Shown here: piece by piece, positions 34,960-47,100 of the stretch | How positions within the stretch are numbered: position 1 is the first letter of the stretch | How the letters are laid out: every line of letters begins with the position of its first letter | Assembly: GCA_021464415.1 (NCBI GenBank) | Contig: CM038468.1 | Span: 30,306,969-30,370,968, forward strand | Direction of reading: 5' to 3' | Source of the DNA: Lonicera japonica | Taxonomy: Eukaryota; Streptophyta; Magnoliopsida; Dipsacales; Caprifoliaceae | Length of the DNA: 64,000 nt | The notes under the pieces: model-generated | What the model was told of the DNA's origin: nothing | The model's database searches: none | What the model saw: the letters and a program-made list of their open reading frames with translations, nothing else | Program-made: the position numbers and the translations under genes

Positions 34960-36940
34960 GGGTACCATTCTCTCTCTCAGTTCGAAGATAATGGTACCAT
35001 AGTTTTGGGTTTTGGGTTTTGGGGTGAAATTATCATTATCTTCATTCATTCATTCATTCATTCATTTCCTCCACCCAATCTTTCACCTCCAAAATCTCCA
35101 CTCCGTCCACCTCACTTGCTGTACTTCCGCCATTTCTTGCTAATGATCATCACCATCACCATCACAAAAACCCTTGATCATGGTCGTCATCATCAGCCCT
35201 ATTCAAAACTGTTGGTCGGAAAATACCCTAGAGGGGGGGGGGGGGTAAAACTAAATGCGGAATTTAAAAACTTTTCGAAAATGTTTAAGTAAAACAAATT
35301 TACAAAACAAATTATCAAGGAATGCAATCAAATAAACAATCAAGCAAATAATCAATCTCAAGCAAACAATAATATAGCAAGTAAATAAAGAGTTGAGTAA
35401 GAAAGATTGAACCGATTTGAAGTCCAAGGCTTTTTGTCCACACGGTTTTGGTTTACCAAACCATAGTCCGTGCTCGGTTAGTTCCCCGAGAATTTCCACT
35501 AAAATCAATCTCCTTCCGGGTGAAGATCAAACCATTACAAGTGTTGTCTCACACACTCTACAAGTATTGCTACACCACAATACTCTCATAAGATACCCTC
35601 TTGCTAACCTTGTGAAATTTACCTTTCACAATTTCTAAACAAGAATTTACTTTATTGTTTTTCCTATGAGATTTACCTCTCACAATTTGAATTCTAATTG
35701 TTTAGTGATTCACACCAATTTACAATAACTCTCTCAAGTGTATATAGAATACAATTTGAAGCTCACACTAGAGTTATCCTATTTGATCAAGATGATATAG
35801 CTCAAATAAATGATGATTGATCAAAAACAATTTCTTGAATCTTTAGATATTGAAGATAGATGAAGTATGAAGTATGAGAGTGATTCAAGGTGTCTAGAAT
35901 GATTCTTAGATAGTGTATATATAGTCCCAAAAGTGATATAGCCGTTTGAGAGGTTTGGTAGAAGTTTGGTACCAAAAATAGTAAAAAATTAGAAATCTAA
36001 CGGCTATATTCTGGAGCATCAGTTGACTAAGCAAAACCATCAGTCGACTGAGTAAGCTGCTTAGTCAACTAATGGGCTCTGCTGCCCAATAGGCCAAAAG
36101 GCCAAAAATCCCAATTTTTGCACTTTTGCATATAAGCTCCAAAATCAATTCTAATGCTTTGGGGACTTCAAAAATAAGTTCCTAAGACATCTATTTTTGG
36201 AAAAACTCAAAATATGATCATTTGAATTTAATATGAATTTATTTGAAAACCGGTTTTTGCAAGAATGATGTTTTCAAAGAAATTTTGATTCAAACTGATT
36301 TTGATCAATCTAACAATGATGCAAGTTTATGTTTGAGCTATATAATCAATCTAACAATGATGCAAGTTTATGTTTTCAAAGAAATTACCGAATAGGTGAG
36401 TCTTCGAATGTTTCGATTTGTTTCTTCAAATTGATTCTTCACTTGAAGCTTTTTGTTTGAAGCTTTGGCAAATGATCCTTGATCTTTTGTGTTTCATGAA
36501 ATGCATTGCTAGCTATTGAGTGATGATAATGATCTTCTTTGACTTGACTAATGCTTGTAGTTGAATGATCTTGATTTGGATAGATCGATTTTAGTCCAAT
36601 GCTCCGTTGACTTGATCGGATATTGATTGAATGATCCTTGTCAAACTTCCTTTAAGTAATCATGCTATTCTTGATTTTCCAAATAAGAAATCTATAATCT
36701 TATATCAAGAACATGTTAAATTACACATGATTGATTTATTGTTATTATCAAAATAAGATTAAGACCTACAAGGTCAACAAAAACATTACTCTTCAATTCC
36801 TCAAGCGCCTTTAAGAACTTGTTAGGGTTAGGGTTTAGTAAAAGCCACGACGCAAAGATCGGTGTCGGTAAATCGTCGGTGTTTAGGGTCCAGTGGACCT
36901 TCATACGATCAATTCTATACATACATAAAAAGTAACGCCC
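34960..36940 (+). pseudogene. Possible captured gene fragment inside the MULE, split by the LTR
   Basis: Leaving out the LTR and one TGA, the plus strand from about 35068 to 35209 reads STQSFTSKISTPSTSLAVLP and then a run of six His. It continues SSSSALFKT across the insertion into LLFNSSSAFKNLLGLGFSK and SSVFRVQWTFIRS (to about 36925). The Ser-rich, Arg/Lys-bearing, acid-poor start resembles an organelle transit peptide, which is the kind of exon 1 often picked up by MULEs. I do not recognise the gene. Confidence 0.35.
35210..36779. mobile_element. Solo LTR (1570 bp) nested in the MULE
   Basis: The element starts TGTTGGTCGGAAAATACCCT and ends AGACCTACAAGGTCAACA, with AAAAC flanking it on both sides (35205-35209 and 36780-36784). 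A poly-G tract follows the start. There is no internal region. The TG..CA ends and 5-bp duplication identify a solo LTR. Its superfamily cannot be settled without the internal domain. Confidence 0.88.
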
Positions 36941-38775
36941 CTTCCCTTTTCCATCAAAGTAAAGCCCCTTCCCTTCTTTCTATTTTATTACTATTATTGA
37001 TTAAATATTTCATATGTGAACAAGCAATTTTTGTTGTACAAGTGCAAAAATTTATCTCCTTTGTGATGATTAAATAGCAGTGGTGTTTTTTTGTTTATAA
37101 TGAAAGCTTGTGTTTTGGTTACAAACCGTAGTTTATGAAATTGAATAACTTTATTTTGTAAAAATTACCGAGTAAAGGAATAATCTTTTTGTGAAATACA
37201 CAAATTTTATATGGCCATAGCAACCGTGTATAGTGAATGCAAATCTCATTTTATTCTTCCTTATATCTTTAATTTGGAATGGTCTATAAACTTAAGACTG
37301 AAGATGTTATGCAGAAATTCCAACAGGTACTTGTAACTTATAGTTTTTATTGTTTTTCTTGATTTTAGTTTGTCTTTGGTTGCTTTTGATAATGGAAAGC
37401 GTTTAGTTTCTTGATCAATCCCTTTGGGTTATTGATTCGAAACAGCCATACTGTGCTACTCCATATTGCTTAATCAATATATATAGATGAAGGTTTGTTG
37501 ATTTGTGAAATACACAAATTGAATAACTTTATTATGGAAAAATTACTGAGTAAAGGAAGTTCTCTCCATTTTATTCTTCCCTTTTCCATTTTCGTGAATC
37601 TAAAATAAATGCACAAACAGATGAATCTACATGGTTTTTCTTGTGGTAATTTCAGCATGATTTTCTTCATTTCACATTTCTTCGTTCTTTAACTTTCTTG
37701 AATTAACAATGGACGTTCAATTTTTTTTCTCTTTATTTTGTTTTCTTGAATTTGTAATGAATGCACAAATCGATTGAATTTACATGGGTTTTCTAGAGAG
37801 AGAGAGAGGAAAACAGTGAAGGTGGAGGAGGAGGACATTGTTTATAAGTCAAGGGTAAAATTGGAATTTCGCACACCAATTTTCATTGACCGTTAGTTTT
37901 TGGCCTTTGACTCACGTTTCTGTCAAAAATGGACATCAAAGTCCAAGAAATGAAAACTGTGGACCCCTAACTCAAAATTGCCAAAACTATGGACCCCAAA
38001 ACCCAAATAACCCTTTAAAGTACTAAGAGTTGTCGGATGACCTGGTAGACGAGGGCTCGGGCAAAGGTTTCTTACAATCCTGATTTTCAAAATAGTGGAG
38101 TTGTAAAATAAAAGACTAATAAAATGCCACTGGGGGAATGTATTGCAGTATCCCAAATCTAATTAATTTGCACAATGGCGCATTTAAAAATTAAGTCTAT
38201 GTTTGATGACAATATAGAAAATGAAAAGAAAAATAACTAACTCAGGTAAGAAGATGGAAAATAAGCTGAAAAATGTGGTGAGATGAACTCTTGCTTTTTG
38301 CTTTTTTTCATGAAAATTTTTTTCTTTGGATAATGGTGAAATTTTTTTTCACAAAATATTAAAGGAGGATGGAGTACATATACTCACAAAAATGAGTCTG
38401 ATATGGAGATCATCTCACCATATGCCTCAACTAATTTTTCATATTCTCACAAAAATTAGTTGTTTGTATTTTCATTTTCCATGCTGCTATTAAACGAAGC
38501 CTAAGTTTCAAATTGGGATCTTTTTTTTTTCTTTTCTAAAATACAATTAGTATAAATAAAAAGGGAGTTTACATTATCCTCATCGGTTGATATATGCCTC
38601 GTTTAGTTGCGTAAATTATTTCATTTTAATTGTTTTATTGTAAATTAACAAATTGTAAGTGTTTTTATTTTAATAAAAAAATTGTGCTGCAATTTTTTTA
38701 GGTTGAACTTATATGAAAGTTATAAGTTAGGTAATTTCAATTATATATTAGAAAATAATTATAAAGGACATTTAT

Positions 38776-41246
38776 GGGCTTGTCTTTAGAATAAAGGATA
38801 TAAATTTCCAACCATTAGTTTAAAGGACAAACTTTTGATTAAAGGACCAACTTTTTAATTAAGGACAAATTATTAATTATTTTACTATTTCAATTAATTA
38901 AGTGGAATTACAATACTACCCTTCTTAAAGATAAATACAAGAAAATAAATATACAATTAAATTCAAAACTAAATCAATGAAAATAAGTTTAAATCAATTC
39001 AAACACATACCACAAGAAATTCAAACAAGAAGATAACGTAAGAATTATTCAAAAAAAGTCAAAGAATGTAAATGTCTTAAACTAACCAGACATAATATGA
39101 GACCGAAGTTGCAAATATGTTTGAGGCACAACTCTCCCATAATAGCAATTAGACATATTAAATTACGTTTCTTTAATCAATTTTATGGCAGACATATTAA
39201 GCTTCATCTTTTCAATTTTCTGTCAGACATATTAAGTTACATCTTTTTAATATTCTACCAGACATATTAAGTTACATTTTTTTCAATTTTATGGCATACG
39301 TGTTAAGTTAATATGTTTTGCCAAACATATTATGTTTTGTATGTTTTGCACGAAATGTTTTTATTCACACAATGAAAAGTCTATAACAAAACACTAATCA
39401 ACAACAAAAAAAAAGTTTAAATTAATTTATTGTCGAATTGGTCCCATGTTGTAACTAAATAATAATCAATTTGCTTATCTATATAACTATGGAAAACAAG
39501 TGAAAATACAACTCAAGGAATGGTATATCTTGAGAAATATTCACCACTTGTGTTTTTAGTTTGGGTGCTCTAATTGTGAGGGTGTCTTTCTAAAATTAAT
39601 AAATTAATAAAGATGCCAAAAAAGTAAAACATGGGTGAATTAGACATTAAGGCTTTATTTGATAGTAACATAAGAAATGATAAGAAAAATTGTGTTTAGG
39701 TTCATATGAAGCCAAATCTCCATTAATTGATGAAATCAAAAAGAGAAATAATAATATTTTTGAGGCGGAAGAAAGAGAAATTTGAGAGCCCGAGGAGAGA
39801 GTGAAGGCATGCCATTAAAAAAGACACGAGACAGATGTGATCCATTAAGATTCCAATTGGCAAATATGAGAAAATATTGGCATGCCTAGGTGCTACAACA
39901 ACACTAATAATCATCTCATAACTCAAATATGTGGGTCCCAATGAAAAAATGAGCTAATTCCTCATCCACTATGTTAAAACTATCATTAATGTCAATCAAT
40001 TCAAAATTTTAAACTTTTACTACAATTTTCGAGATCCCCGCCCAAATTAATTTCTTCTATTTTATTTGTTCCAAAATTTGACTTTCCTCTTTATCAAATT
40101 TTTTCTTTCCACCTCAGTCATTTAATTTATCTTTAATTCTACCCATACAAAACTTACCTACCCCATAACCTTTTTCCGGATTTTTTTGTGTAGCTCCTTA
40201 TAGTAATAAAAGGGATTCATTTCCAATCCATACCCAATTTTCACTGGGCTATGGATTTCCAAGCCTAATATGGCTCACATCATTGCTCAATGAAGATCCC
40301 CTTAGTATTCTTTCTCTTTCAATTTCAAATCTTGATATGTGTTTTCAAATGTTCTTTCTCTTTTCCACTCATATATTTTTATATTCTAAAAAAAATTGCC
40401 ATATGAATCTTGCGTATCGATTGTTTCTGCTGCCAAAATACAGCGATCTCACTTCGTGTTGTTACACTCGATCGTGCTGAGCGTATGCAAGGAACCACAC
40501 TAATTGTATAATACCATATTTGGAATCTTAGAAATCTGTTATTATTTTTCTGGAGGTAATATTGTGGTTGTATCTAGTTACACTCATTTAGATTATCTTT
40601 GTTGGGAGTTTTCTTTGTTCGGGATCGTTGTTAAATCGGGTATACTAATGCGTAACATTAAACTTTTTTTCACTTGCAACAATCTTCAACAGTTATGATA
40701 TCTAGCTTGTTTTTTTTGTTTTTATGTCCACACCACACTTTTACACATGCACTCATGATTCACTGATTACCATAATATAGTATTCTGAAGATTCATTGAC
40801 ATGCCTTTGTTTTTGCAGGTTATTGTAAAGTTTATTGACTTCCATTGTTTCTACATTTGTGCTATCACCTCTACTCACATGGTTTAGATTTCTTGCTGTT
40901 AGACATATTGACGCAGACATATTAGCAAGTAAACTTTTTTGTTTTTACTACGTTGACTTTTAGTAGTACTCATTCACCAAATTTATAAATTTCCAATCTT
41001 TCCATTTGTTTGTTGTGTTTCAAATTTTTTGTTTTAATTGTGTGCATTAATTGTAGATAATTCATTAAATTTTTGGTAATTATCACTAACCAGGGGCAAC
41101 TTTGGTATATACAAAATCATTTTAATTTTATTATAAAAATAGCATTTTGTCCTTTATTCATAAGTTGTCCTCTAAACTAATCTCCCGAAAATATCATCCT
41201 TAGTTGGAAAGAGAATAGAACATTTATCCTTAATTAAAAAAGCCCC
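38776..41246. mobile_element. Possible second Mutator-like element
   Basis: The left end (GGGCTTGTCTTTAGAATAAA, then ATTAGTTTAAAGGACAAAC and attaaaggacc) is mirrored at the right (inverted: GGGGCTTTTTTAATTAAGGA, ATTAGTTTAGAGGACAAC, aataaaggac). This gives diverged inverted repeats of roughly 120 bp. No clear 9-bp duplication could be read. The interior has no transposase, only short hydrophobic frames and the tandem repeat at 39140-39320. Confidence 0.5.
39140..39330 (+). repeat. Short tandem repeat, about 45-bp unit
   Basis: AGACATATTAA recurs at about 39150, 39188, 39229 and 39263, each followed by gttacat(c)ttttt and caattttatgg-like sequence. A decayed fifth unit contains atacgtgttaagttaat. 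There are about four to five imperfect copies. Confidence 0.75.
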
Positions 41247-42029
41247 ATTATATATTTACGCCTTCATATCTAATGTCTTAAATATTAGCTCAAGTTTGTA
41301 ACTTTATATGCTCGTTTATTTTTGCAACCAAACACTCAAATTACATAATTCATGAACTAAATAATTTTAAATTCGTAAATTGAAAGACAACCAAATTAAT
41401 AGACTTATTAGCAGAAGAAGGCTCAAGCAAAGGTTCCTTGCAGTCCCAAATCTAATTCGTAAAATGGCAAAGTTGTATTAGTATTAGGCAAATGCAAATG
41501 AAGATGTTAACACATGCTTATTGGTAACATTAAGTGTACTATAAATAGAAAGAATAATGTTATATATGTATGAGATCAAATATGTTCTAAATTTAATGCA
41601 ACTTGGGACTTAGTTCTTTATAAGCGCTTTAACATGACTGATTTTCTACAAATAAGTAAAGATAAAATGGGTTCTAAGCAACTCCTTCATAATTATATTC
41701 AAGTTAAGGACACCTTATTACTTCGAACTAGATAGAGGACTTTTTTCGCAATTTGTTTTAGCCACAAAGACAATTTTTAAATCTTTGTTCACTAAAAGTA
41801 TACACCTTGTTTTTTGAATGGCCAATTATACCCTTATTATAATATTTTATTTCTTTATTACCATTGGTGGTTACTCACAAACTACTTCCGCCAACACTGC
41901 CCACCAGAGCTCCGGCGGCCACTCTAGCAACCATTGTTGCACCTCCAACAAAGAGACAAGAGTTCCGGGGAGAATTTTTGTACAATGCAAAACCAAATTT
42001 CCACTTAAATTTATGTCTTTAATTGCTTG

Positions 42030-43165
42030 CGGATTTTGTGCAAAAATGAATTTGTACCAAAATTTGTATCTTAATTTGTCTACAAATTTGGTGCAATAAC
42101 ATATCTGCACTAAAATTTATAACATTAGTTGTTTGTTGATTTAGTGCAAAAACAATTTTGCATAAAAAATATATTATGAGTTGTTTGAGGATTTAGTGCA
42201 AACACAGATTAATTTGCACTAAAATATGTATCATTTGTTGCTTGTTGATTTAGTGCAAAAATGAATTTGCACTAAAATATGAATAATTTGATTGTAAATT
42301 TAGTGAAAGAAATATATTTGCATTAAAAATATATCATGAGTTGCTTGAGGATTCAATGCAAAAGTAGATTTGCACTAAAATATGTATCATTTGCTGTTTG
42401 CGGATTTAGTCTAAAAACGAATTTGCACTAAAATATTTATCATTAGTTGATTGCGGATTTAGTGCAAAAATAGATTTGCACTAAAAATATATATGAGTTG
42501 CTTAAGAGCAACTCTAACCCAAAACACCATTTTGGTGTTGATTTAGCACAAAAATGGTGTCATTTTTACACTATATTTTTTTTAACTCCAACCACAACAC
42601 TAAATATAACACCAAAAAGTATATTCTCTCCAAAAATAGAATATTCTCTTTATTATTCTATTATTTTATATTAAAAATATTCTCTCCTTATTATTATATA
42701 TTAAAAATATTAAGTAAAATAAAGTATACATAAATTTAATTAGAATAAATTAAATTTTTTAATAAAACAAATAATTAATATTGCTACTTAAAAAAATAAA
42801 CTAAAAAATTTAAATTAGAAGTATAAAAATGACCTAATTGATATTTATAAGTAAATAACAATAAAGGTAAAAAATGAAAAAAAAAGGTGTGTGGGTGGGT
42901 TGGGGGGGGGGGGATGCTGTGAATGAACAGTGTCACACCAAATATGGTGTGACACCGTAGACAGCACCAAAAATGGTGCCAAGTTTGGTGCATGGTTGGA
43001 GCAAAATGGTGTCAAATTTACACCAAATTTGATGTTTTGGTGTATGGTTGGAGTTGGCCTAAGAATTTAGTACAAAAACAAATTTGTATTAAAATATGTA
43101 TCATTTGTTACTTGTGTATATAGTGTAAAAACAGATTTACACTAAAATATGTATCATTAATAAAA
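42030..43165 (+). repeat. 53-bp dyad-symmetric tandem array, split by a MITE
   Basis: Units carry TTTAGTGCAAA, a short loop, TTTGCACTAAAATATGTATC, and then attagttgcttg.gga. Starts near 42140, 42192, 42249, 42299, 42352, 42405 and 42458 give a period of about 53 bp. Two more units follow at 43063-43165, after the MITE at 42506-43059. Because TTTAGTGCAAA and TTTGCACTAAA are complementary, every unit can form a hairpin. The small frame at 41818-42099 runs into the first, most diverged units. Confidence 0.85.
42506..43059. mobile_element. PIF/Harbinger (Tourist-like) MITE
   Basis: The termini GAGCAACTCTAACC and, inverted, GGCCAACTCCAACC are flanked by the 3-bp duplication TAA (42503-42505 and 43060-43062). 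The subterminal regions are rich in ACACCA and TGGTGT words in both orientations. A poly-G run lies at 42901-42914. It interrupts the 53-bp array, so it is younger than the array. Confidence 0.88.
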
Positions 43166-43892
43166 ATAAATTATTGTTAAACCCCTTCAATTCAAACCCA
43201 ACTTACCCTACCGCATCTTTCTCCAGCATAGCGTCTCCATCTCCATTTGCAAACTCTTCCCATCACCATCTCCAGCTCTTCGCTGCATAAAATAGTTACT
43301 CTATTTTATAAGTTGAGTTATATTAACTGCATAAATTATCCCCGATATACCCCTCTTAAAAAATGAACAACTGTCCTTGTCTTCAATTACCTCTACACAA
43401 ACCCAAACCTTGCTGAGAAATTAAAAGCTTAAGATATCTCTCCGGCACTCATTTCCTGTCAAACTGTGCGCGCAATGCCATCCATTTTGACAATTATGAT
43501 TGCGCCCATATGCTTTTTCAAAAATAATTTTTCTATTTTAGTTGCTTCTTATTTGTAGAATTTCGCTAGCTAAATCAAAGCAATTGAAAAATGCCAAGAA
43601 AACTTAGACATCACTGTAGCTCAAGAATATATTGAGATTATTTACTAATTAACTTGGATCATAAATGGCAATTTCACTCTAGGAATATACTAGTTAACGC
43701 AACTTAGACAGAAAATAGGTTCAAATAAAGTTTCCCCGAAACAGTCGACCAAGATTCTATTATCAAGTTTTAATACATCAATAGTTTTTCGATCACTTTA
43801 TTTAATAATACGCAAGGCACGTTCATGGGGGATGCGATCGATTATAATAGTTATAGACGCACTTAATTTCCACGTACATGGCATATATATTA

Positions 43893-44128
43893 TTACTGTG
43901 CTACTGCTACTCGAAGCAACTTCATGGACACATTAACATATTGTTGTCCACAAGCAGCACATAAGTTGATTACGGAATGGGGCAAGCACTGTTGATGAAC
44001 GAGGATGATTTTGTTGCACCTGCATTCTCTTTTAATGATGTCCACTTCTCTCAGTCTCCGTTCACATTGTTTGCATCTCGCTTGTGACTCGCGTATCTCC
44101 ACGTCACCGTCCATAGGAATGCATACAT
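43893..44128 (-). other. Terminal exon: RING-CH-like C4HC3 zinc finger
   Basis: A pyrimidine-rich tract and AAATTAG precede position 44128. Entered in phase 1, the exon reads DVCIPMDGDVEIRESQ, then ARCKQCERRLREVDIIKREC, CRCNKIILVHQQCLPHSVIN, LCAACGQQYVNV and on to TAA. The metal ligands are C-x2-C, C-x-C, H-x2-C and C-x2-C, the order of RING-CH (RINGv) fingers. The ending C..C...Y.NV also fits that family, although the gap between the sixth and seventh ligands is shorter than usual. If translated alone from the internal ATG it would give a 73-residue protein. A broken relative is at 23130-23368. Confidence 0.6.
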
Positions 44129-47100
44129 CTAATTTGTCAAGGCAAGAAAAAAAAAGGAATTCTTAAACTTGAAAGAATCATCTCTAATTCTTAATTATTC
44201 CCTAAGAATCATCTTTAGTTTTTTTGTTTTGACAAAATTGCTCCTCTCTCTAACAAATAACCTTTTTTTTACGTGTAATAATAATAATTAGTAATGTGTT
44301 AAAATATATGTGACCTAAATGAAATACGTACAAAATCTTTTGTATATGATTTTAAACAAACAGAATGGCTGGGATTATCAATTTTGTTTCAAAGTACGTG
44401 GTTCCAATAAATAAGGATTAAATTTACCAATTTGATTTGCAAGAGTGGTCGGTTGAGGTCTCAGAACCAGTTTTGAATACATATATCCGATCTGCAAAGA
44501 ATTGAACAAGGATACATCAACTTGTGCAAATACATATATATATATATATATATATATTGGGATATTATGTATAGATATTTGAGAAAATTTCCTATATATA
44601 AATACCAAACATACGTACCATATATACAAATTAGGTATTTTAAAAAGGGTAAACAGGTGAATTTTTTAATAGAACTTGGTAGAGATTTTTTCCATTATTA
44701 GTAGATATCCACGCTAAATTTCATTAAAAATTTCAACCAAAAATTAGTTTAACTAAACATTTAAATTTTTAACAAGCAGAAATGCACATCTATATATCAA
44801 TTATTTAGTTAACCCATTTTTCAATTGAATTAGTTGATAAAATTTGGTGCAGATGATCTACTAATAATTGAGATCATCACCTGCAAGTTTCATCAAAATA
44901 TTCATCCATTTACCCTCTTAAAAACCACAATCCGTATATATGGTATGTATATTTTGGTATGCATGGGAAATGTTCCCTATATATGTATATGGAGTTATTT
45001 ATAATTTATCCCCTCAATGTTTGACCACTTTTGCACTTTCAACTATGAAATTCATTTTGCCTCATGCCCATCCTTAAATTTTGCTCCTGTTTTTACTTTA
45101 GTCCAAAACTTAACGGTTAGGTTTTTGGATGAAAAATTAATGCTATATGTCATTTTGATCTTCAAGCCACATCAACTGCGCATAATCTTTTCCATCTAGT
45201 AAACAAATGATACATTGGGTTTTGTACTAAAGTGAAAATATGATCAAACTTTACGAATTGGCATAGCACAAAATGACTTCATGGTTGAAAAAGAAAAAGA
45301 ATAAAACTTCATAGGAGTAAAATATATATATATAACTCATGTATATATAATGAACACTTTGTTCACATCTAAGGTTTCAACTTTCTCCTGTAGTGTAGTG
45401 TAGGTTTCCTCCTGTCGGAAAAAATGATATCTCTCTTCCCTCTCCATTTTCTCTCTTCTATCTCCGAATAGACAAATATTAGATATATTTAAACCATTAG
45501 ATTAAGTTTGGAACGTCACTTCTATCTCTAATTTTGTGGTTGGATCTGTGAGTTCTCATGTTACGAGATCGGCTATCCAGGTTCCTCCTACATATATTTC
45601 ATCTCCTATTCAAGTTCCATTTTCATTGGATACTTCTTTGAGTAGGGAGGCTGTTGCTTCCTCTTCAGCTAATGATGGTTTTATTACAGTGATTTCAAAA
45701 GTTTACAAAAGAAGGGCCACTGATGAACGTAATATGATTGAGATTCAAATGGTATTTAGGTTGCTAAGACAACTCAGAGCGCCAAAAAGTTGGACCTGAC
45801 TCCAAAGTCGGCGAAGGGTTATCATTTGCGTCCTACTAGAAAGTGTCATTAGATTTTCCCTTAATTTTTATTTACTTGATTGTGTTTGTTTCGGGTCTAA
45901 GCTTTCCTAGCAGCATAGTTTCCAAGCTTTTTTTTTTTTGTCAGCCACCGGGTTTGGACTTTTCAAACCAATATTTCTTTTTATGATATTTTGCTCTAGG
46001 ACTGCTTCTAAGATTTAGAGCCATTGTATTATTAAAATAAAAATCAGAAGACACAGATGATTATTTATTAACTTATTCTATGTACCAACACGCTCGCATT
46101 TCTACCTCAACAACCTTTTAATAAGCTTAAAATGCCGTGACTTTAAATTTAAAAATAAAAATTTTAAATATTCTATTCATCAAGATATATAAAAAATTTA
46201 TAAATTATGTAGAATAAAGTTTCAAGAGAAAACCATTTAACATAATATTATATGTATCGCTCTAGAAGAACTCATTAATTGATGTGTGTGTGAGATGGTA
46301 AATTTGGGAAGGATAACAAAACGAAATACATTCTTCTGATAAAAATTTGAGATGGTAAATTTGATTCTAATTGGAAGTTGTGAGAAAACTAGACTATACA
46401 TATGCAATATTTTTTGTAATAATCAAAGTTAATAATACTTGTAACTACAAGAAAACTTATCGAAAGTTCAAGCGTGCATCAATATCATAACCTCCAATGT
46501 AAATATCTAATATATCTTAATGAAGTTTATAAACTTAAAACCAATTCTTCAAGATTCGATCTCCCACCCCATCCGTGTCCCCTTCACAAAGATATGCTTT
46601 CGACATCTCCACTTAAGATTTTAGATTCACATAGTTATCCGACAAATTTAGGCACATAAACCAACATCATCATGGCATCCTACGCGATAAATTATGTTTG
46701 ACAATTGCATGGGAGTATAAAAACCCTAAATATGCATGGCATGGTATTGCATGATATTTGAATGTAACATGAAAACCCGTTTATCATCTAAATTAAAACT
46801 TAGGTTTTTGTAGCTCTTATCTAAAATCCACTGTAGAAATAGAAAAATTACACAATCATATCAGTTGTATTGAGCCATTCTTGCATAGAAAGTATAAATA
46901 GTTCTCATATACAGATTAATTATGAACTATTACCTAGTTGAATGTCATATTTGAAATCAATTCTACATCATTTTCTTTTATTTCCTTTAATTTTATGTGG
47001 CACCACGTGAAGACGAATAATCCAATACCAGACCAAGCTCAAAATTTAGGGAAAGGATAATAGAACTTACATTCGTTACACGATTACTCGCATTAGGACG

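Larger units (their letters stand above)
34743..38013. mobile_element. Mutator-like element (3.27 kb), possible Pack-MULE
   Basis: The terminal inverted repeats are about 175 bp: GGGTTATTTAGGTTTTGGGG..tagttttggcaat at the left, mirrored by attgccaaaacta..CCCCAAAACCCAAATAACCC at the right. A perfect 9-bp target duplication TTTAAAGTA flanks them (34734-34742 and 38014-38022). No transposase frame is present. The interior holds a solo LTR (35210-36779) and, on either side of it, sequence that could be a captured gene fragment. Length, 9-bp duplication and long inverted repeats fit a non-autonomous MULE. Confidence 0.92.

Noticed and set aside
42030..43165. CRISPR-like array
   Set aside because: Repeats are contiguous 53-bp tandem units without unique spacers, in a plant nuclear context.
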